Below, in pieces: positions 13,512-21,380 of a DNA stretch of 23,761 nucleotides. The translations under genes and the position numbers were made by a program. The DNA comes from JAAYBY01 sp964465385 (GTDB lineage: Bacteria; Bacillota; Clostridia; Saccharofermentanales; UBA5734), in the NCBI GenBank assembly GCA_964465385.1, contig CAYXIM010000016.1:1-23761 (forward strand), in the 5' to 3' direction. Under the pieces are notes generated by a model. That model saw only the letters and a program-made list of their open reading frames with translations, had not been told where the DNA came from and ran no database searches. Each line of letters starts with the position of its first letter. The first letter of the stretch is position 1.

Positions 13512-15593
13512 ATGAATACGTATGCTGCCGACAAAATTTTCAATCTCGTTCTTCTGGGACATGGAGGATCCGGAAAGACGACTTTTGCAGAAGCGATGCT
13601 CTACCATGCCAAAGCCATCAACCGGATGGGCAAAACAACGGACGGAAACACCGTCATGGACTTTGACGCGGAAGAAATTCGTCGGCAGATTTCACTGAAC
13701 ACAACAGCAGCAGCCCTGGAATGGAAGCAACACAAAATCAACCTCATTGATACACCCGGTGACTTTGACTTTGTGGGGGAGGTCTTGCAGGGGATCCAGG
13801 TGGCCGATGGCGGGCTGGTCTTGGTCAGTGCCAAAGACGGTTCATCTGTTGGTTCTGAAAAGGCGGTCAAGCTGTGTCAGAAAAAAGGGCTGCCGCTGGC
13901 TTTTATCATCAGCCGCATGGATGAAAACAATGCCAATTTCGACAAGGCGCTTGAAAGCCTGAGCGCCCTGTATGGCCAGGCCGTCATTCCCTTGATGTTG
14001 CCGATTGTTCAACAGGGAAAAATGACCGGTTATATTGATGTGGTGACCCAAAAAGCCTACCAGCTGGGCGACCCCAAAAAGGAGGCCACCCCCATAGATC
14101 TGCCGGCAGATCAAGCTGATGCCGCCGAAGCGGCCCTGGAAGCCCTGACGGAAATGGTTGCCGAAACCAGCGAAGAACTGATGGAAAAATTCTTCGGCGG
14201 TGATGCCTTTACAGACGAGGAAATGAACCAGGGCATACGCACTGCCATTCGTGAAGGAGCCTTGTATCCGGTTTATGCTGCTTCAGCGCTGGAAAACTGG
14301 GGGGTTTCCTTTATTATAGATAAGCTTGTTGAGAAAATGCCAACAGCGGCTGAGCATCGACCTGTGTCCGCCAAAACGGCTTCAGGAGAAGAAAAGGTGC
14401 TTGATGCAGCTGCTGACGGGCCACTTGCTGCTTTCGTCTTTAAAACCATCGCCGACCCCTTCGTAGGCCGTATCTCTTTGTTCCGGGTCTACTCGGGAAC
14501 CTTCAAAGCCAACAGCACCGTCTACAACCCCAAGCATGAGCGTGAAGAGCGAATCGGTTCGGTCTTCGCCATGGTGGGTAAAAAACAAATCAACCAGGAG
14601 CAGATTATTCCCGGAGACATTGGAGCGGTTACCAAGCTGGCGGTGACGGAAACCAACGACACCTTGTGTGAGCGTTCTGATGTGCTGCAGCTGCCCGCCA
14701 TCACCTTTCCTGTTCCCTGCCTGTCCATGGCCATCTACCCCGAGGTCAAAGGGGAGGAGGATAAAATCATGGCCGGGTTGACCAAGCTCAAAGACGAAGA
14801 CCCCGTTTTTGAAGTGGTCAACAACGCTGAAACCAACCAGATCGTGGTGTCTGGCCTGGGCGAACAGCAGCTGGATGTGCTGCGAAACAAACTGAAAGCA
14901 AAATTCAACGTTGAAGCCTATCTGGAAGAAGCACGGGTGCCCTACCGGGAAACCATCCGCAAAAAGGTTCGCGTGCAGGGCCGACACAAAAAACAAACCG
15001 GCGGCCACGGCCAATACGGAGATGTCTGGATCGAGTTTGAACCTGGTGAGGAAGAAGAACTCATGTTCCAACAGAAAATCTTTGGCGGCTCGGTGCCCAA
15101 GTCTTTTCATCCGGCTGTTGAAAAAGGCCTGCAAGAAGCCATTCACGAAGGTGTGCTTGCCGGTTATCCCGTGGTTAACCTGAAAGCAACCCTGGTTGAT
15201 GGTTCCTACCATGATGTGGACTCTTCAGAAATTGCCTTTAAGATTGCTGCCCGCCTGGCATACCGGGCCGGCTTGCCCCAGGCATCGCCTGTGTTGCTCG
15301 AGCCCATCAGCACGGTCGAGATCCATATACCTGACGATTACCTGGGCGATATCATGGGCGACCTCAACAAGCGTCGGGGGCGCATCATGGGCATCAACCC
15401 GGGCGATGAAGGACAAACGGTTCAGGCCGAAGTGCCCACTTCCGAAATGGGTAAATATGCTTCGGACCTCAAATCGATGACCCAGGGCCGGGGCTGGTAT
15501 ACCATCACCTTTGCCCGTTATGAGCAGGCACCGCAAGTGGTATCCGACAAAGTGATTGCTGAGGCCAAAGCCCGTCAGGAAGAAGCTGAATAA
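13512..15593 (+). CDS. EF-G-like translation factor GTPase (EF-G paralogue type)
   Basis: This 693-aa protein has all five EF-G domains: G domain (1 to about 290), II (about 305-395), III (about 405-475), IV (from about 476, with YRETI and QTGGHGQYGDV) and V (to about 680). The P-loop is GHGGSGKTT (16-24), as in the second EF-G of Thermus and mycobacteria, whereas main EF-G has AHIDAGKTT. G3 is DTPGD (80-84). The base-recognition motif NKxD is SRMD (134-137), which is unusual. Canonical fusA normally sits with rpsL-rpsG-tuf; this gene stands alone between its own promoter and terminator. It is probably an auxiliary EF-G-like factor; a role in translocation or recycling is not proven. AAAGGGGG lies 11 nt before the ATG. 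Confidence 0.85.
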   Translation: MNTYAADKIFNLVLLGHGGSGKTTFAEAMLYHAKAINRMGKTTDGNTVMDFDAEEIRRQISLNTTAAALEWKQHKINLIDTPGDFDFVGEVLQGIQVADGGLVLVSAKDGSSVGSEKAVKLCQKKGLPLAFIISRMDENNANFDKALESLSALYGQAVIPLMLPIVQQGKMTGYIDVVTQKAYQLGDPKKEATPIDLPADQADAAEAALEALTEMVAETSEELMEKFFGGDAFTDEEMNQGIRTAIREGALYPVYAASALENWGVSFIIDKLVEKMPTAAEHRPVSAKTASGEEKVLDAAADGPLAAFVFKTIADPFVGRISLFRVYSGTFKANSTVYNPKHEREERIGSVFAMVGKKQINQEQIIPGDIGAVTKLAVTETNDTLCERSDVLQLPAITFPVPCLSMAIYPEVKGEEDKIMAGLTKLKDEDPVFEVVNNAETNQIVVSGLGEQQLDVLRNKLKAKFNVEAYLEEARVPYRETIRKKVRVQGRHKKQTGGHGQYGDVWIEFEPGEEEELMFQQKIFGGSVPKSFHPAVEKGLQEAIHEGVLAGYPVVNLKATLVDGSYHDVDSSEIAFKIAARLAYRAGLPQASPVLLEPISTVEIHIPDDYLGDIMGDLNKRRGRIMGINPGDEGQTVQAEVPTSEMGKYASDLKSMTQGRGWYTITFARYEQAPQVVSDKVIAEAKARQEEAE

Positions 15594-15622
15594 GCACTGG
15601 GCGTGTGACGCACACCCCTCAA

Positions 15623-15661
15623 AAACAAGGCCTGCTGTTTGAAAAACGGCAGGCCTTGTTT
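15623..15661. terminator. Bidirectional terminator between the EF-G-like and HTH genes
   Basis: Positions 15623-15640 pair with 15644-15661: an 18-bp stem with one G-U pair around a 3-nt loop, with the core AAGGCCTGC/GCAGGCCTT. T-runs flank both ends (TTGTTT on +, TTGTTTTT on -), so it serves two convergent genes. Confidence 0.9.
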
Positions 15662-15693
15662 GTCATGTGAGCCAGAATCGTGGGAAGCGGTGA

Positions 15694-17262
15694 TCAGTGG
15701 CCTTGCACTTGAAGCTTTTGGATCGCATCTGTCAGTTTTTTAATGCTTGCCTGACGACTCTTGAGGCTGTTGGGCAATTTGGAAAGAATGCCTTCCAGAT
15801 GCAGGTCGAGGGCATAAAGGCAGTTTGTTTCACTGATGGTCATGACAAAGGGCTGGGGGGACAGGGCTGAGCTGAACACAGCCAATTGATGCTGGAAATA
15901 GCGGATGGACTGGACGCCCGTTTTATGTTGCAGGTTCCCTGGCAGCCAGTAAAGGTGGTAGCTGGGATCCGTCTTCAGGCGCCTGATAAGGCTGTGAAGC
16001 CAATCCAGTGCCTGCGCTGTGGTCAGGCGGACGGGCTGGTCCAAAAACAAATCGCAATCTGATCGAACGGTCAGGCCTTCCCGCAGGCCTTGGGACAGCC
16101 AATCAAGCGGCACCATGTCAATGCGTTCACTGGGTTTGCTTTCAAGCTGGCCGGCTTGTGGATCAAGCTGTTGGCGGATGGCCGCTGGCAAGGTATCACT
16201 GTCTGGCTGCTGCAGCAGGGACAAGACACGGCTCGTCCTGGCTTTGACAGCGTGGATCATCTCCAGATAAGCTTGTCTGGAGGCAGCGATGTAACCATTG
16301 AACAAGGGGCGACACTGCTTCAGATAAGCTTCAAAGAGCCGGGTGTAATGGTCCAGCACAAGTTCATCGTCGTAAGCAAAAGATAAAACCGATGCCTCCA
16401 GCCCGTCTGTGGACTGGGACACGAGCAGCCGCTTGCCCCGGGTGATAAAGATGGATTGCTTGATGGTGGGGCTGTTGTAACTGGTGTCGTAGTAGGAACG
16501 AATCTGGCCGGTCAGGTGCAGAGGCAGCCACTGGTTGATGACATCGATGATCTCTTGGGAGCCTCGGTTAACCACATGAATGATGGTGATGCGGTGGCCG
16601 CTTTCAATGACCATGCGCAGCTTGTCTGACCACGTGCTCATAAAAGCAGGGTCTTCTGTCAGCCAGTTCATAGACTCCTCGCTGAACAAGAGCAAGTCCG
16701 TCGGGCTGGCCAGTTCGATGGTCTCATCTAAAAAAGTCAGGATGGCCGTTCGACGCCCGGAAAGGCCCACGTAGCAGGAACCGGTCAGCTTATGGGGCGG
16801 CTTTTGCCAGTGGTTCGGCGTTTGGATAGCCTGTGGCTGGGGGCTGCTGTCCGCAGCTTGGTCGGCACCGGACATCAACCATTGGTCGATATGATGGATC
16901 ATCTGGTCGGTTTGCTCGGCAAAGAGCGGGACCGGCAGCTGTTCTGGCAGGCTGAAAGGTTCCTCGGTCACGAACCAGTGGGCCAGGGCGAAGATGCGGT
17001 CTGTTTCGCTGGCCTGCCGGGAATCGCGGCGCATCAGTTCGTCGAGTAAACGTGTTAAATACGCTTTCTGATAAGGAAACGCATCAGTTTGAATAAAAAA
17101 GGTGGCCAGCGCTGCTCCATGCGGAGACTGTGGTGAAAGGGTCCTTGAACCGGATTTCCACCGGCTCACCAAAGAAGCGTCCACATGGATTTGACGGGCC
17201 AGGTAGCTGTTGCTGAGTTTGAAGACGTGCATCAGCAGGGTCAACTTTTGACTGAGGGTCAT
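15694..17262 (-). CDS. HTH (XRE-like) protein with a large domain of unknown function
   Basis: This is a 522-aa protein I cannot name. Residues about 5-40 form a helix-turn-helix resembling XRE/Cro repressors (LSNSYLARQIHVDASLVSRWKSGSR). The remaining 480 residues have alternating strands and helices, with segments such as TDLLLFSEESMNWLTEDP, HRITIIHVVNRG and KQSIFITRGKRLLVS. The pattern suggests a sensor or regulatory alpha/beta domain, and no catalytic motif is obvious. No signal peptide or membrane helix, so probably a cytoplasmic transcription regulator. Start ATG 17262 has AGGAGG 8 nt upstream; a longer reading from 17304 would begin inside the promoter region. Its promoter region lies back to back with that of the CorC-like gene, which it might control. 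Confidence 0.65.
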   Translation of the reverse strand: MTLSQKLTLLMHVFKLSNSYLARQIHVDASLVSRWKSGSRTLSPQSPHGAALATFFIQTDAFPYQKAYLTRLLDELMRRDSRQASETDRIFALAHWFVTEEPFSLPEQLPVPLFAEQTDQMIHHIDQWLMSGADQAADSSPQPQAIQTPNHWQKPPHKLTGSCYVGLSGRRTAILTFLDETIELASPTDLLLFSEESMNWLTEDPAFMSTWSDKLRMVIESGHRITIIHVVNRGSQEIIDVINQWLPLHLTGQIRSYYDTSYNSPTIKQSIFITRGKRLLVSQSTDGLEASVLSFAYDDELVLDHYTRLFEAYLKQCRPLFNGYIAASRQAYLEMIHAVKARTSRVLSLLQQPDSDTLPAAIRQQLDPQAGQLESKPSERIDMVPLDWLSQGLREGLTVRSDCDLFLDQPVRLTTAQALDWLHSLIRRLKTDPSYHLYWLPGNLQHKTGVQSIRYFQHQLAVFSSALSPQPFVMTISETNCLYALDLHLEGILSKLPNSLKSRQASIKKLTDAIQKLQVQGH

Positions 17263-17284
17263 GGAGACCACCTCCTGTTGGCAC

Positions 17285-17314
17285 AGTATGGCACGATGCG
17301 TCACCTTTTGTCAA
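17285..17314 (-). promoter_or_regulatory. Promoter of the HTH gene
   Basis: On the - strand: TTGACA (17309-17314), an 18-bp spacer and CATACT (17285-17290) preceded by TGC. The leader would be about 15 nt, just holding the AGGAGG site. Confidence 0.65.
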
Positions 17315-17362
17315 GATGCTGGGTGCAGAAGACACATATCCGCACACAGGCATTGGTTTTGC

Positions 17363-17391
17363 TTGAGAAATCACCTTTGATCTGATATTAT
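17363..17391 (+). promoter_or_regulatory. Promoter of the CorC-like gene
   Basis: TTGAGA (17363-17368), a 17-bp spacer and TATTAT (17386-17391), with TGA directly before the -10 (extended type). Confidence 0.7.
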
Positions 17392-17453
17392 TGGGCTGAT
17401 TTACGACAACCCTGAGCACGGGCTTGCAACCTGCATGAAGGAGACCTGGAACG

Positions 17454-18839
17454 GTGGAAGACGACAGCAGTATACGCATTTTGCTCTCGATGGCCATGGG
17501 ATCGGAGACAACGATCCCGCCCCTTGTCAGCGTGTTGGTTCTGGTGCTCCTGATTCTGATCAATGCTTTTTTCTCTGCGACAGAAATTGCGGTTATCACC
17601 CTTAACGACAACAAGATCAAAAGAGAGGCAGAAAAAGGAGACCGCATAGCTGGCAAACTCTTGCGGCTGATTGAAGAGCCCGGTTCTTTTCTGGCGACCA
17701 TCCAAGTGGGCGTCACCCTGGCCGGTTTTTTATCTTCAGCTTTCGCAGCGGAAGTGTTCGCCAAACGCCTTTACGTGGCCTTGAACATCGACTTGCCTTT
17801 GGTCCGCACCCTGAGCCTTGTGCTGGTGACCATTGTCTTGTCATATTTTTCGCTGGTTTTTGGTGAACTCGTCCCCAAACGGATTGCACAAAACCGCCCG
17901 GATGCCATTGCCCGCGGGGTTGCCGGCTGGATCACCTTGCTGCGTCAAGGCATGAAACCGTTTGTGGCCTTATTAAACGGATCAACCAACCTGATTTTAC
18001 GCCTGCTGCGCATCGATCCGACGGTTACCAGCCGGACGGTCACCGAGGAAGAGATTCGCATGATGATTGATGTGGGCCGTGAAACCGGCAACATCCACGA
18101 GCAGGAAAAAGAGATGATCAACAAGATTTTCGAGTTCAACGACAAAGAAGTCTCAGAGATCATGACCCACCGGACCAACGTGGTCTCCTTGGATGTCACA
18201 GCAGAATACGATCAAGTGCTGGAAACGGCCGTTCATGAAAAATACACCCGCATTCCTGTTTATGAAGACAACATCGACAACATCATCGGTGTGCTGCACA
18301 TCAAAGACCTGCTCTACCTTGCTGTGGAAGGTTTCGATGGCCCCTTTTCCTTGAGGCAGATGATCCGTCCGCCCTTTTTTGTGCCGGAATCGAAAAACAT
18401 CGATGCCCTGTTTCGCGAAATGCAGCGAGACCATATGCAACTGGCCATCGCCATTGATGAGTACGGCGGGACGGCCGGCATTGTTACCATTGAAGACCTC
18501 TTGGAAGAAATTGTCGGCAGCATCCAGGACGAATATGATGAGGAAGAGCTGGAAATTATTGCCGAGGATGACCACCAGTGGCTGATTGCCGGCCAGGCAG
18601 ATCTGGACGATGTCGGTCAGGCGATCGGCCTTGATTTCCCGGAAGACGACTTTGAGACCCTGGGCGGTTTTGTCTTGAGCGTGCTGGGCCGCATCCCCGA
18701 AGAACATGAACCAGCTGAAGTGATTTGGGATCATTACCGCTTTCAAGTCCTCGAGATGGATGAAAAACGGGTGGCCAAAGTTGAGGTCACCAAGCTGTTG
18801 CCAGGTGAGACCCACACCCCCGAAGAAGCAGACCAATAG
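17454..18839 (+). CDS. CNNM/CBS/CorC-domain membrane protein (hemolysin C family)
   Basis: This 461-aa membrane protein belongs to the CNNM/CorB-type family implicated in divalent cation (Mg2+ or Co2+) transport; 'hemolysin' is only a historical name. The DUF21/CNNM domain (about 22-205) has a first helix near 24-46 and further hydrophobic segments near 80-105, 115-140 and 150-175, with the signature FGELVPKRIA (136-145). Two CBS modules follow (about 235-295 and 300-358, the second ending IDEYGGTAGIVTIEDLLEEIVG), then a CorC_HlyC domain (about 375-455). The start is GTG, with AGGAGA (17439-17444) 9 nt upstream. It is probably cotranscribed with the recombinase-like gene 33 nt downstream. The ion carried cannot be read from sequence. 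Confidence 0.88.
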   Translation: MEDDSSIRILLSMAMGSETTIPPLVSVLVLVLLILINAFFSATEIAVITLNDNKIKREAEKGDRIAGKLLRLIEEPGSFLATIQVGVTLAGFLSSAFAAEVFAKRLYVALNIDLPLVRTLSLVLVTIVLSYFSLVFGELVPKRIAQNRPDAIARGVAGWITLLRQGMKPFVALLNGSTNLILRLLRIDPTVTSRTVTEEEIRMMIDVGRETGNIHEQEKEMINKIFEFNDKEVSEIMTHRTNVVSLDVTAEYDQVLETAVHEKYTRIPVYEDNIDNIIGVLHIKDLLYLAVEGFDGPFSLRQMIRPPFFVPESKNIDALFREMQRDHMQLAIAIDEYGGTAGIVTIEDLLEEIVGSIQDEYDEEELEIIAEDDHQWLIAGQADLDDVGQAIGLDFPEDDFETLGGFVLSVLGRIPEEHEPAEVIWDHYRFQVLEMDEKRVAKVEVTKLLPGETHTPEEADQ

Positions 18840-18872
18840 CGTGACCGCGCATCAAGGAGGCAGAGTAGGACC

Positions 18873-19475
18873 ATGACCCGCTACGGGTATATTTTGCTGG
18901 ATGAACACGACCCCGATATCAGCCGACAGGCCCTGCAGCTGGATTCGATCGGCGGGTTTAAACGGATCTTTGTTGACCGCCACTTGAACAAGCGCCCCCG
19001 ATGGGAGCAGCGCCGGCGCCTGCTCGAGTGTTTGCAGGCTGGTGATGTGGTTTATGCGGCTGCAGCAGACCGCATCTGCAGCAACCTGGACGATTTTCTC
19101 AGCTGCCTGGCACACATCGATGACCGGGGGGCGGCGTTGTTTTTGCTGGAGGAGCAGCTGGACAGCAGAAGTGCCTGTGGCCGGCAAACCATCCGGACCC
19201 TGGGTGCTTTTTCTGCCTTGAATTTCAAAGACCAGTCCCGGCGCAAAAAAGAAGGCATTCGACGGGCACAGGCTGCCGGAAGACGGATCGGTCGGCCACC
19301 GGTTTCGATTCCGCCCGGCTTTCGTGACCTGTGCAAGGACTGGGAACAGGGCCTGATCTCCACCCAGGAGGCCATGGCGAAAAGTGGTTTAAAAAGCACA
19401 AGTTTTTATAAGAAAGCGTCAGAGCTGGGATTTGTTGCCCCGGGGAAAAAGAGAAAAAAGCAAGAGCCAGGCTAA
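18873..19475 (+). CDS. Serine-recombinase-like protein lacking the catalytic serine
   Basis: This 200-aa protein has the layout of small resolvases and invertases: a catalytic-type domain (1 to about 125), a long helix, a GRP hinge (GRRIGRPP, 137-143) and a C-terminal helix-turn-helix (about 162-187, STQEAMAKSGLKSTSFYKK). In active enzymes the start reads YARVST; here it reads YGYILLDE, so the nucleophilic Ser becomes D10 and the Arg becomes L8. In the DRLGRS motif the second Arg is S70 (DRICSN), while R67 is kept. It is therefore probably unable to cut DNA but may still bind it. The frame is intact, with no inverted repeats or cargo around it. AAGGAGG ends 12 nt before the ATG, rather far. 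It follows the CorC-like gene, and a regulatory role is inference. Confidence 0.78.
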   Translation: MTRYGYILLDEHDPDISRQALQLDSIGGFKRIFVDRHLNKRPRWEQRRRLLECLQAGDVVYAAAADRICSNLDDFLSCLAHIDDRGAALFLLEEQLDSRSACGRQTIRTLGAFSALNFKDQSRRKKEGIRRAQAAGRRIGRPPVSIPPGFRDLCKDWEQGLISTQEAMAKSGLKSTSFYKKASELGFVAPGKKRKKQEPG

Positions 19476-19484
19476 GGGACCGTG

Positions 19485-19513
19485 TTGTTTCCCGTGTCAA
19501 GAGTGTGTATAAT
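19485..19513 (+). promoter_or_regulatory. Promoter of the parvulin-type foldase gene
   Basis: TTGTTT (19485-19490), a 17-bp spacer and TATAAT (19508-19513), starting 9 nt after the recombinase-like stop codon. The leader is about 30 nt. Confidence 0.75.
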
Positions 19514-19550
19514 GAGCCGGTATGATCCGATGAAGAAGTGAGGAGCAAGC

Positions 19551-21071
19551 ATGAGTCAAGATAAAAAACAAGCAGATCAATGGAAGGCAGAACAACAACG
19601 GGCTGAACGCAAAGCGCGCCTTTCCGGCATGAAAAGCAAAGAGGGCGGCAAAAAGCAAATCCAAGCTGGCCGGCCCGTCGTTCGAATCGTTGTTCTGGCT
19701 GTCCTGATCCTTGCCCTGGCCGGGACCAGCGTCTGGGCCCTGGTTCGCATGGGCGTGCCAGAGCGAAAGCTGACCGCAGCCCGGGTGGGCGGCGTGTCCG
19801 TCTATCCAGTTGATATCAACTATTACTATCACCTCTTGCTCAACAGCTATCAGATCGATCCTGACAGCGATCAGGGCAGGCAAATGCTGGCATCGCCCAG
19901 CGGTGACCCAGACCATCCCACCTTGGATGCTTTCATTAAACACACCGCTTTACAAAGTGTCCAGAAAGACATCATGCTGACTGAAGAAGCCCGACAAGCA
20001 GGTTATACGCTGACGGCTGATGAAGAGGCTGCCATCGACCAGTACTTGAGCAACCTGTCCATGGGCGCGGCCCAACAGGGAACCCTGCTGGATAATTACC
20101 TGACGGCGCTTTTTGGCACTGGCATGAACGAGTCTTTTTTACGACAAATTGCTGAACGGGTCATGTTGTCCGAGCGTTTCCGCCAGGACCAGCGCGATGC
20201 CCTGACCTATTCAGATGCTGATCTGGAAGCGGCTTACCAGGAAAACACGGCTGCCTACGATGTGGTTCAATACCGCCTGTTTACCTTTGATACTGAGCGC
20301 CTGGAAGAGGCAAGCGACGACGAGAAAGAAGAAGCCAAAGAAGAAGCGCGGAAAAAAGCCGAAAGCATGCGCGACCAGGTGACCGATCAAGAGAGCTTTC
20401 GCCAGCAGTGCCTGATTTATGCGGATGAGGCATCGCGCAGCGACTATGAAGACCAAGATGCGTCGCTTTACGCCAACCGCCACCAGACGGCCATTGCCAA
20501 TGCAGCCCAAAGAGACTGGCTTTTTGATGAGGGTCGGAAAGCCAATGAACTGGCTGTTTTAGAATCCGGTAACAGTTTTCATGTGATCATGTTTCTGGAC
20601 CGTTCCCGTGCAGACGCCCGCCTCATGAATATTCGCCATATTCTCTTATCGGCCCGGCGAGATCAGGCTTCGGATGAAGAGCTGGCTGTTGCTGAAGCAA
20701 AAGCCCAGGAACTGCTGGCAGCTTATCAATCAGGTGAGCAGACGGAAGAAGCCTTCGCACTGCTGGCCATGCTCAACAGTGAGGACGGCAATGCTGCCCA
20801 GGGGGGCCTTTATGAAGAAGTGGCTCCTGGACAAATGGTAAAAGAGTTCAATGACTGGTGCTTTGATGCCAGTAGAAAAACCGGAGACACAGGCGTGGTT
20901 CAAACTGACTTTGGCTTCCACGTCATGTATTATGTCAGCCAGGGGCCCGTCGATTGGCAGGTCAAGGTGGAAAACGACCTGAGAAACCAACACATTGATA
21001 GCTACCTGACAGCCCTTCAAGATGCCTACCCGGTTCAAACACAGGCCTTTGGCTACCGTTTTGTGGGTTAA
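19551..21071 (+). CDS. Membrane-anchored PrsA/SurA-like peptidylprolyl isomerase
   Basis: This 506-aa protein probably assists folding of exported proteins outside the membrane. A charged cytoplasmic tail (1 to about 42) precedes one hydrophobic helix (about 43-66). There is no lipobox cysteine, so unlike Bacillus PrsA it is held by an uncleaved N-terminal helix. A SurA_N-like helical region follows, with a very charged stretch near 245-285 (repeated E, K and D). A parvulin rotamase domain runs from about 355 to 465 (MNIRHILLSAR, then GNAAQGGLYEEVAPGQMVKEF and DFGFHVMYY). A final helical segment closes the protein. GTGAGGAG lies 5 nt before the ATG. It has its own promoter and a strong terminator, so it is likely monocistronic. 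Confidence 0.85.
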   Translation: MSQDKKQADQWKAEQQRAERKARLSGMKSKEGGKKQIQAGRPVVRIVVLAVLILALAGTSVWALVRMGVPERKLTAARVGGVSVYPVDINYYYHLLLNSYQIDPDSDQGRQMLASPSGDPDHPTLDAFIKHTALQSVQKDIMLTEEARQAGYTLTADEEAAIDQYLSNLSMGAAQQGTLLDNYLTALFGTGMNESFLRQIAERVMLSERFRQDQRDALTYSDADLEAAYQENTAAYDVVQYRLFTFDTERLEEASDDEKEEAKEEARKKAESMRDQVTDQESFRQQCLIYADEASRSDYEDQDASLYANRHQTAIANAAQRDWLFDEGRKANELAVLESGNSFHVIMFLDRSRADARLMNIRHILLSARRDQASDEELAVAEAKAQELLAAYQSGEQTEEAFALLAMLNSEDGNAAQGGLYEEVAPGQMVKEFNDWCFDASRKTGDTGVVQTDFGFHVMYYVSQGPVDWQVKVENDLRNQHIDSYLTALQDAYPVQTQAFGYRFVG

Positions 21072-21096
21072 TAAAGACGAAAATTGTCTGCTTTCA

Positions 21097-21138
21097 GGGA
21101 TCAGCACGGGCACGAAGCCATGTGCTGATCCCCTTTTT
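21097..21138 (+). terminator. Terminator after the foldase gene
   Basis: GGGATCAGCAC (21097-21107) pairs perfectly with GTGCTGATCCC (21122-21132), followed by C and TTTTT. It isolates rpoB from the upstream gene. Confidence 0.92.
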
Positions 21139-21165
21139 GAGAAAGAAAAAAGGTGTCCTTTTTGA

Positions 21166-21194
21166 TTGACACCGATCTGCGTGCATGTTATTAT
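21166..21194 (+). promoter_or_regulatory. Promoter of rpoB
   Basis: Consensus -35 TTGACA (21166-21171), a 17-bp spacer and TATTAT (21189-21194) with TGT before it (extended -10). It is one of the strongest promoters in the window, as expected for rpoB. Confidence 0.85.
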
Positions 21195-21251
21195 TTTATA
21201 ACGCGTCATAAATTGGAGACATATCGTCTGCGGTTCGTGACAGCGAAAAGG

Positions 21252-21358
21252 CTCCTTTCACAACCATTATAGCATGTGTCAAGGAGTCGTCAACATTTAG
21301 GTCAGATTTCTGTTCATCTGACCAAGGAAGAGCGGACCTACATACCGGCCTTGGCCGG
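21252..21358 (+). promoter_or_regulatory. Structured rpoB leader with three hairpins
   Basis: Hairpin A: CTCCTT (21252-21257) with AAGGAG (21281-21286), continued inside by CACA/TGTG. Hairpin B: GGTCAGAT (21300-21307) with ATCTGACC (21316-21323), a perfect 8-bp stem. Hairpin C: CCGGC (21345-21349), loop CTTG, GCCGG (21354-21358), ending 9 nt before the ribosome site. None has a T-run. A role in autoregulation, processing or mRNA stability is possible but unproven. Confidence 0.5.
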
Positions 21359-21380
21359 AACTTGCGTGAGGTGATCATGA

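Larger units (their letters stand above)
21072..21380 (+). other. Intergenic region upstream of rpoB
   Basis: These 309 nt hold no gene that I can support. They contain the foldase terminator, the rpoB promoter and an untranslated leader of about 180 nt with three predicted hairpins. Confidence 0.75.

Noticed and set aside
14382..15212. 276-aa reading frame on the - strand
   Set aside because: It is antisense to the EF-G-like gene and shows only a codon-complement shadow.
17084..17764. 226-aa reading frame on the - strand spanning the divergent promoters
   Set aside because: It covers two predicted promoters and overlaps the HTH gene in another frame on the same strand. No supporting signal.
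18153..18836. 227-aa reading frame on the - strand
   Set aside because: It is antisense to the CBS and CorC domains of a well-supported gene.
18840..19550. Mobile element around the recombinase-like gene
   Set aside because: I found no inverted repeats, target duplications or cargo genes, and base composition looks like that of its neighbours.
21186..21202. WalR-like site over the rpoB -10 (TGTTAT-N5-TATAAC)
   Set aside because: One mismatch, and the similarity arises from the AT-rich -10 region itself.
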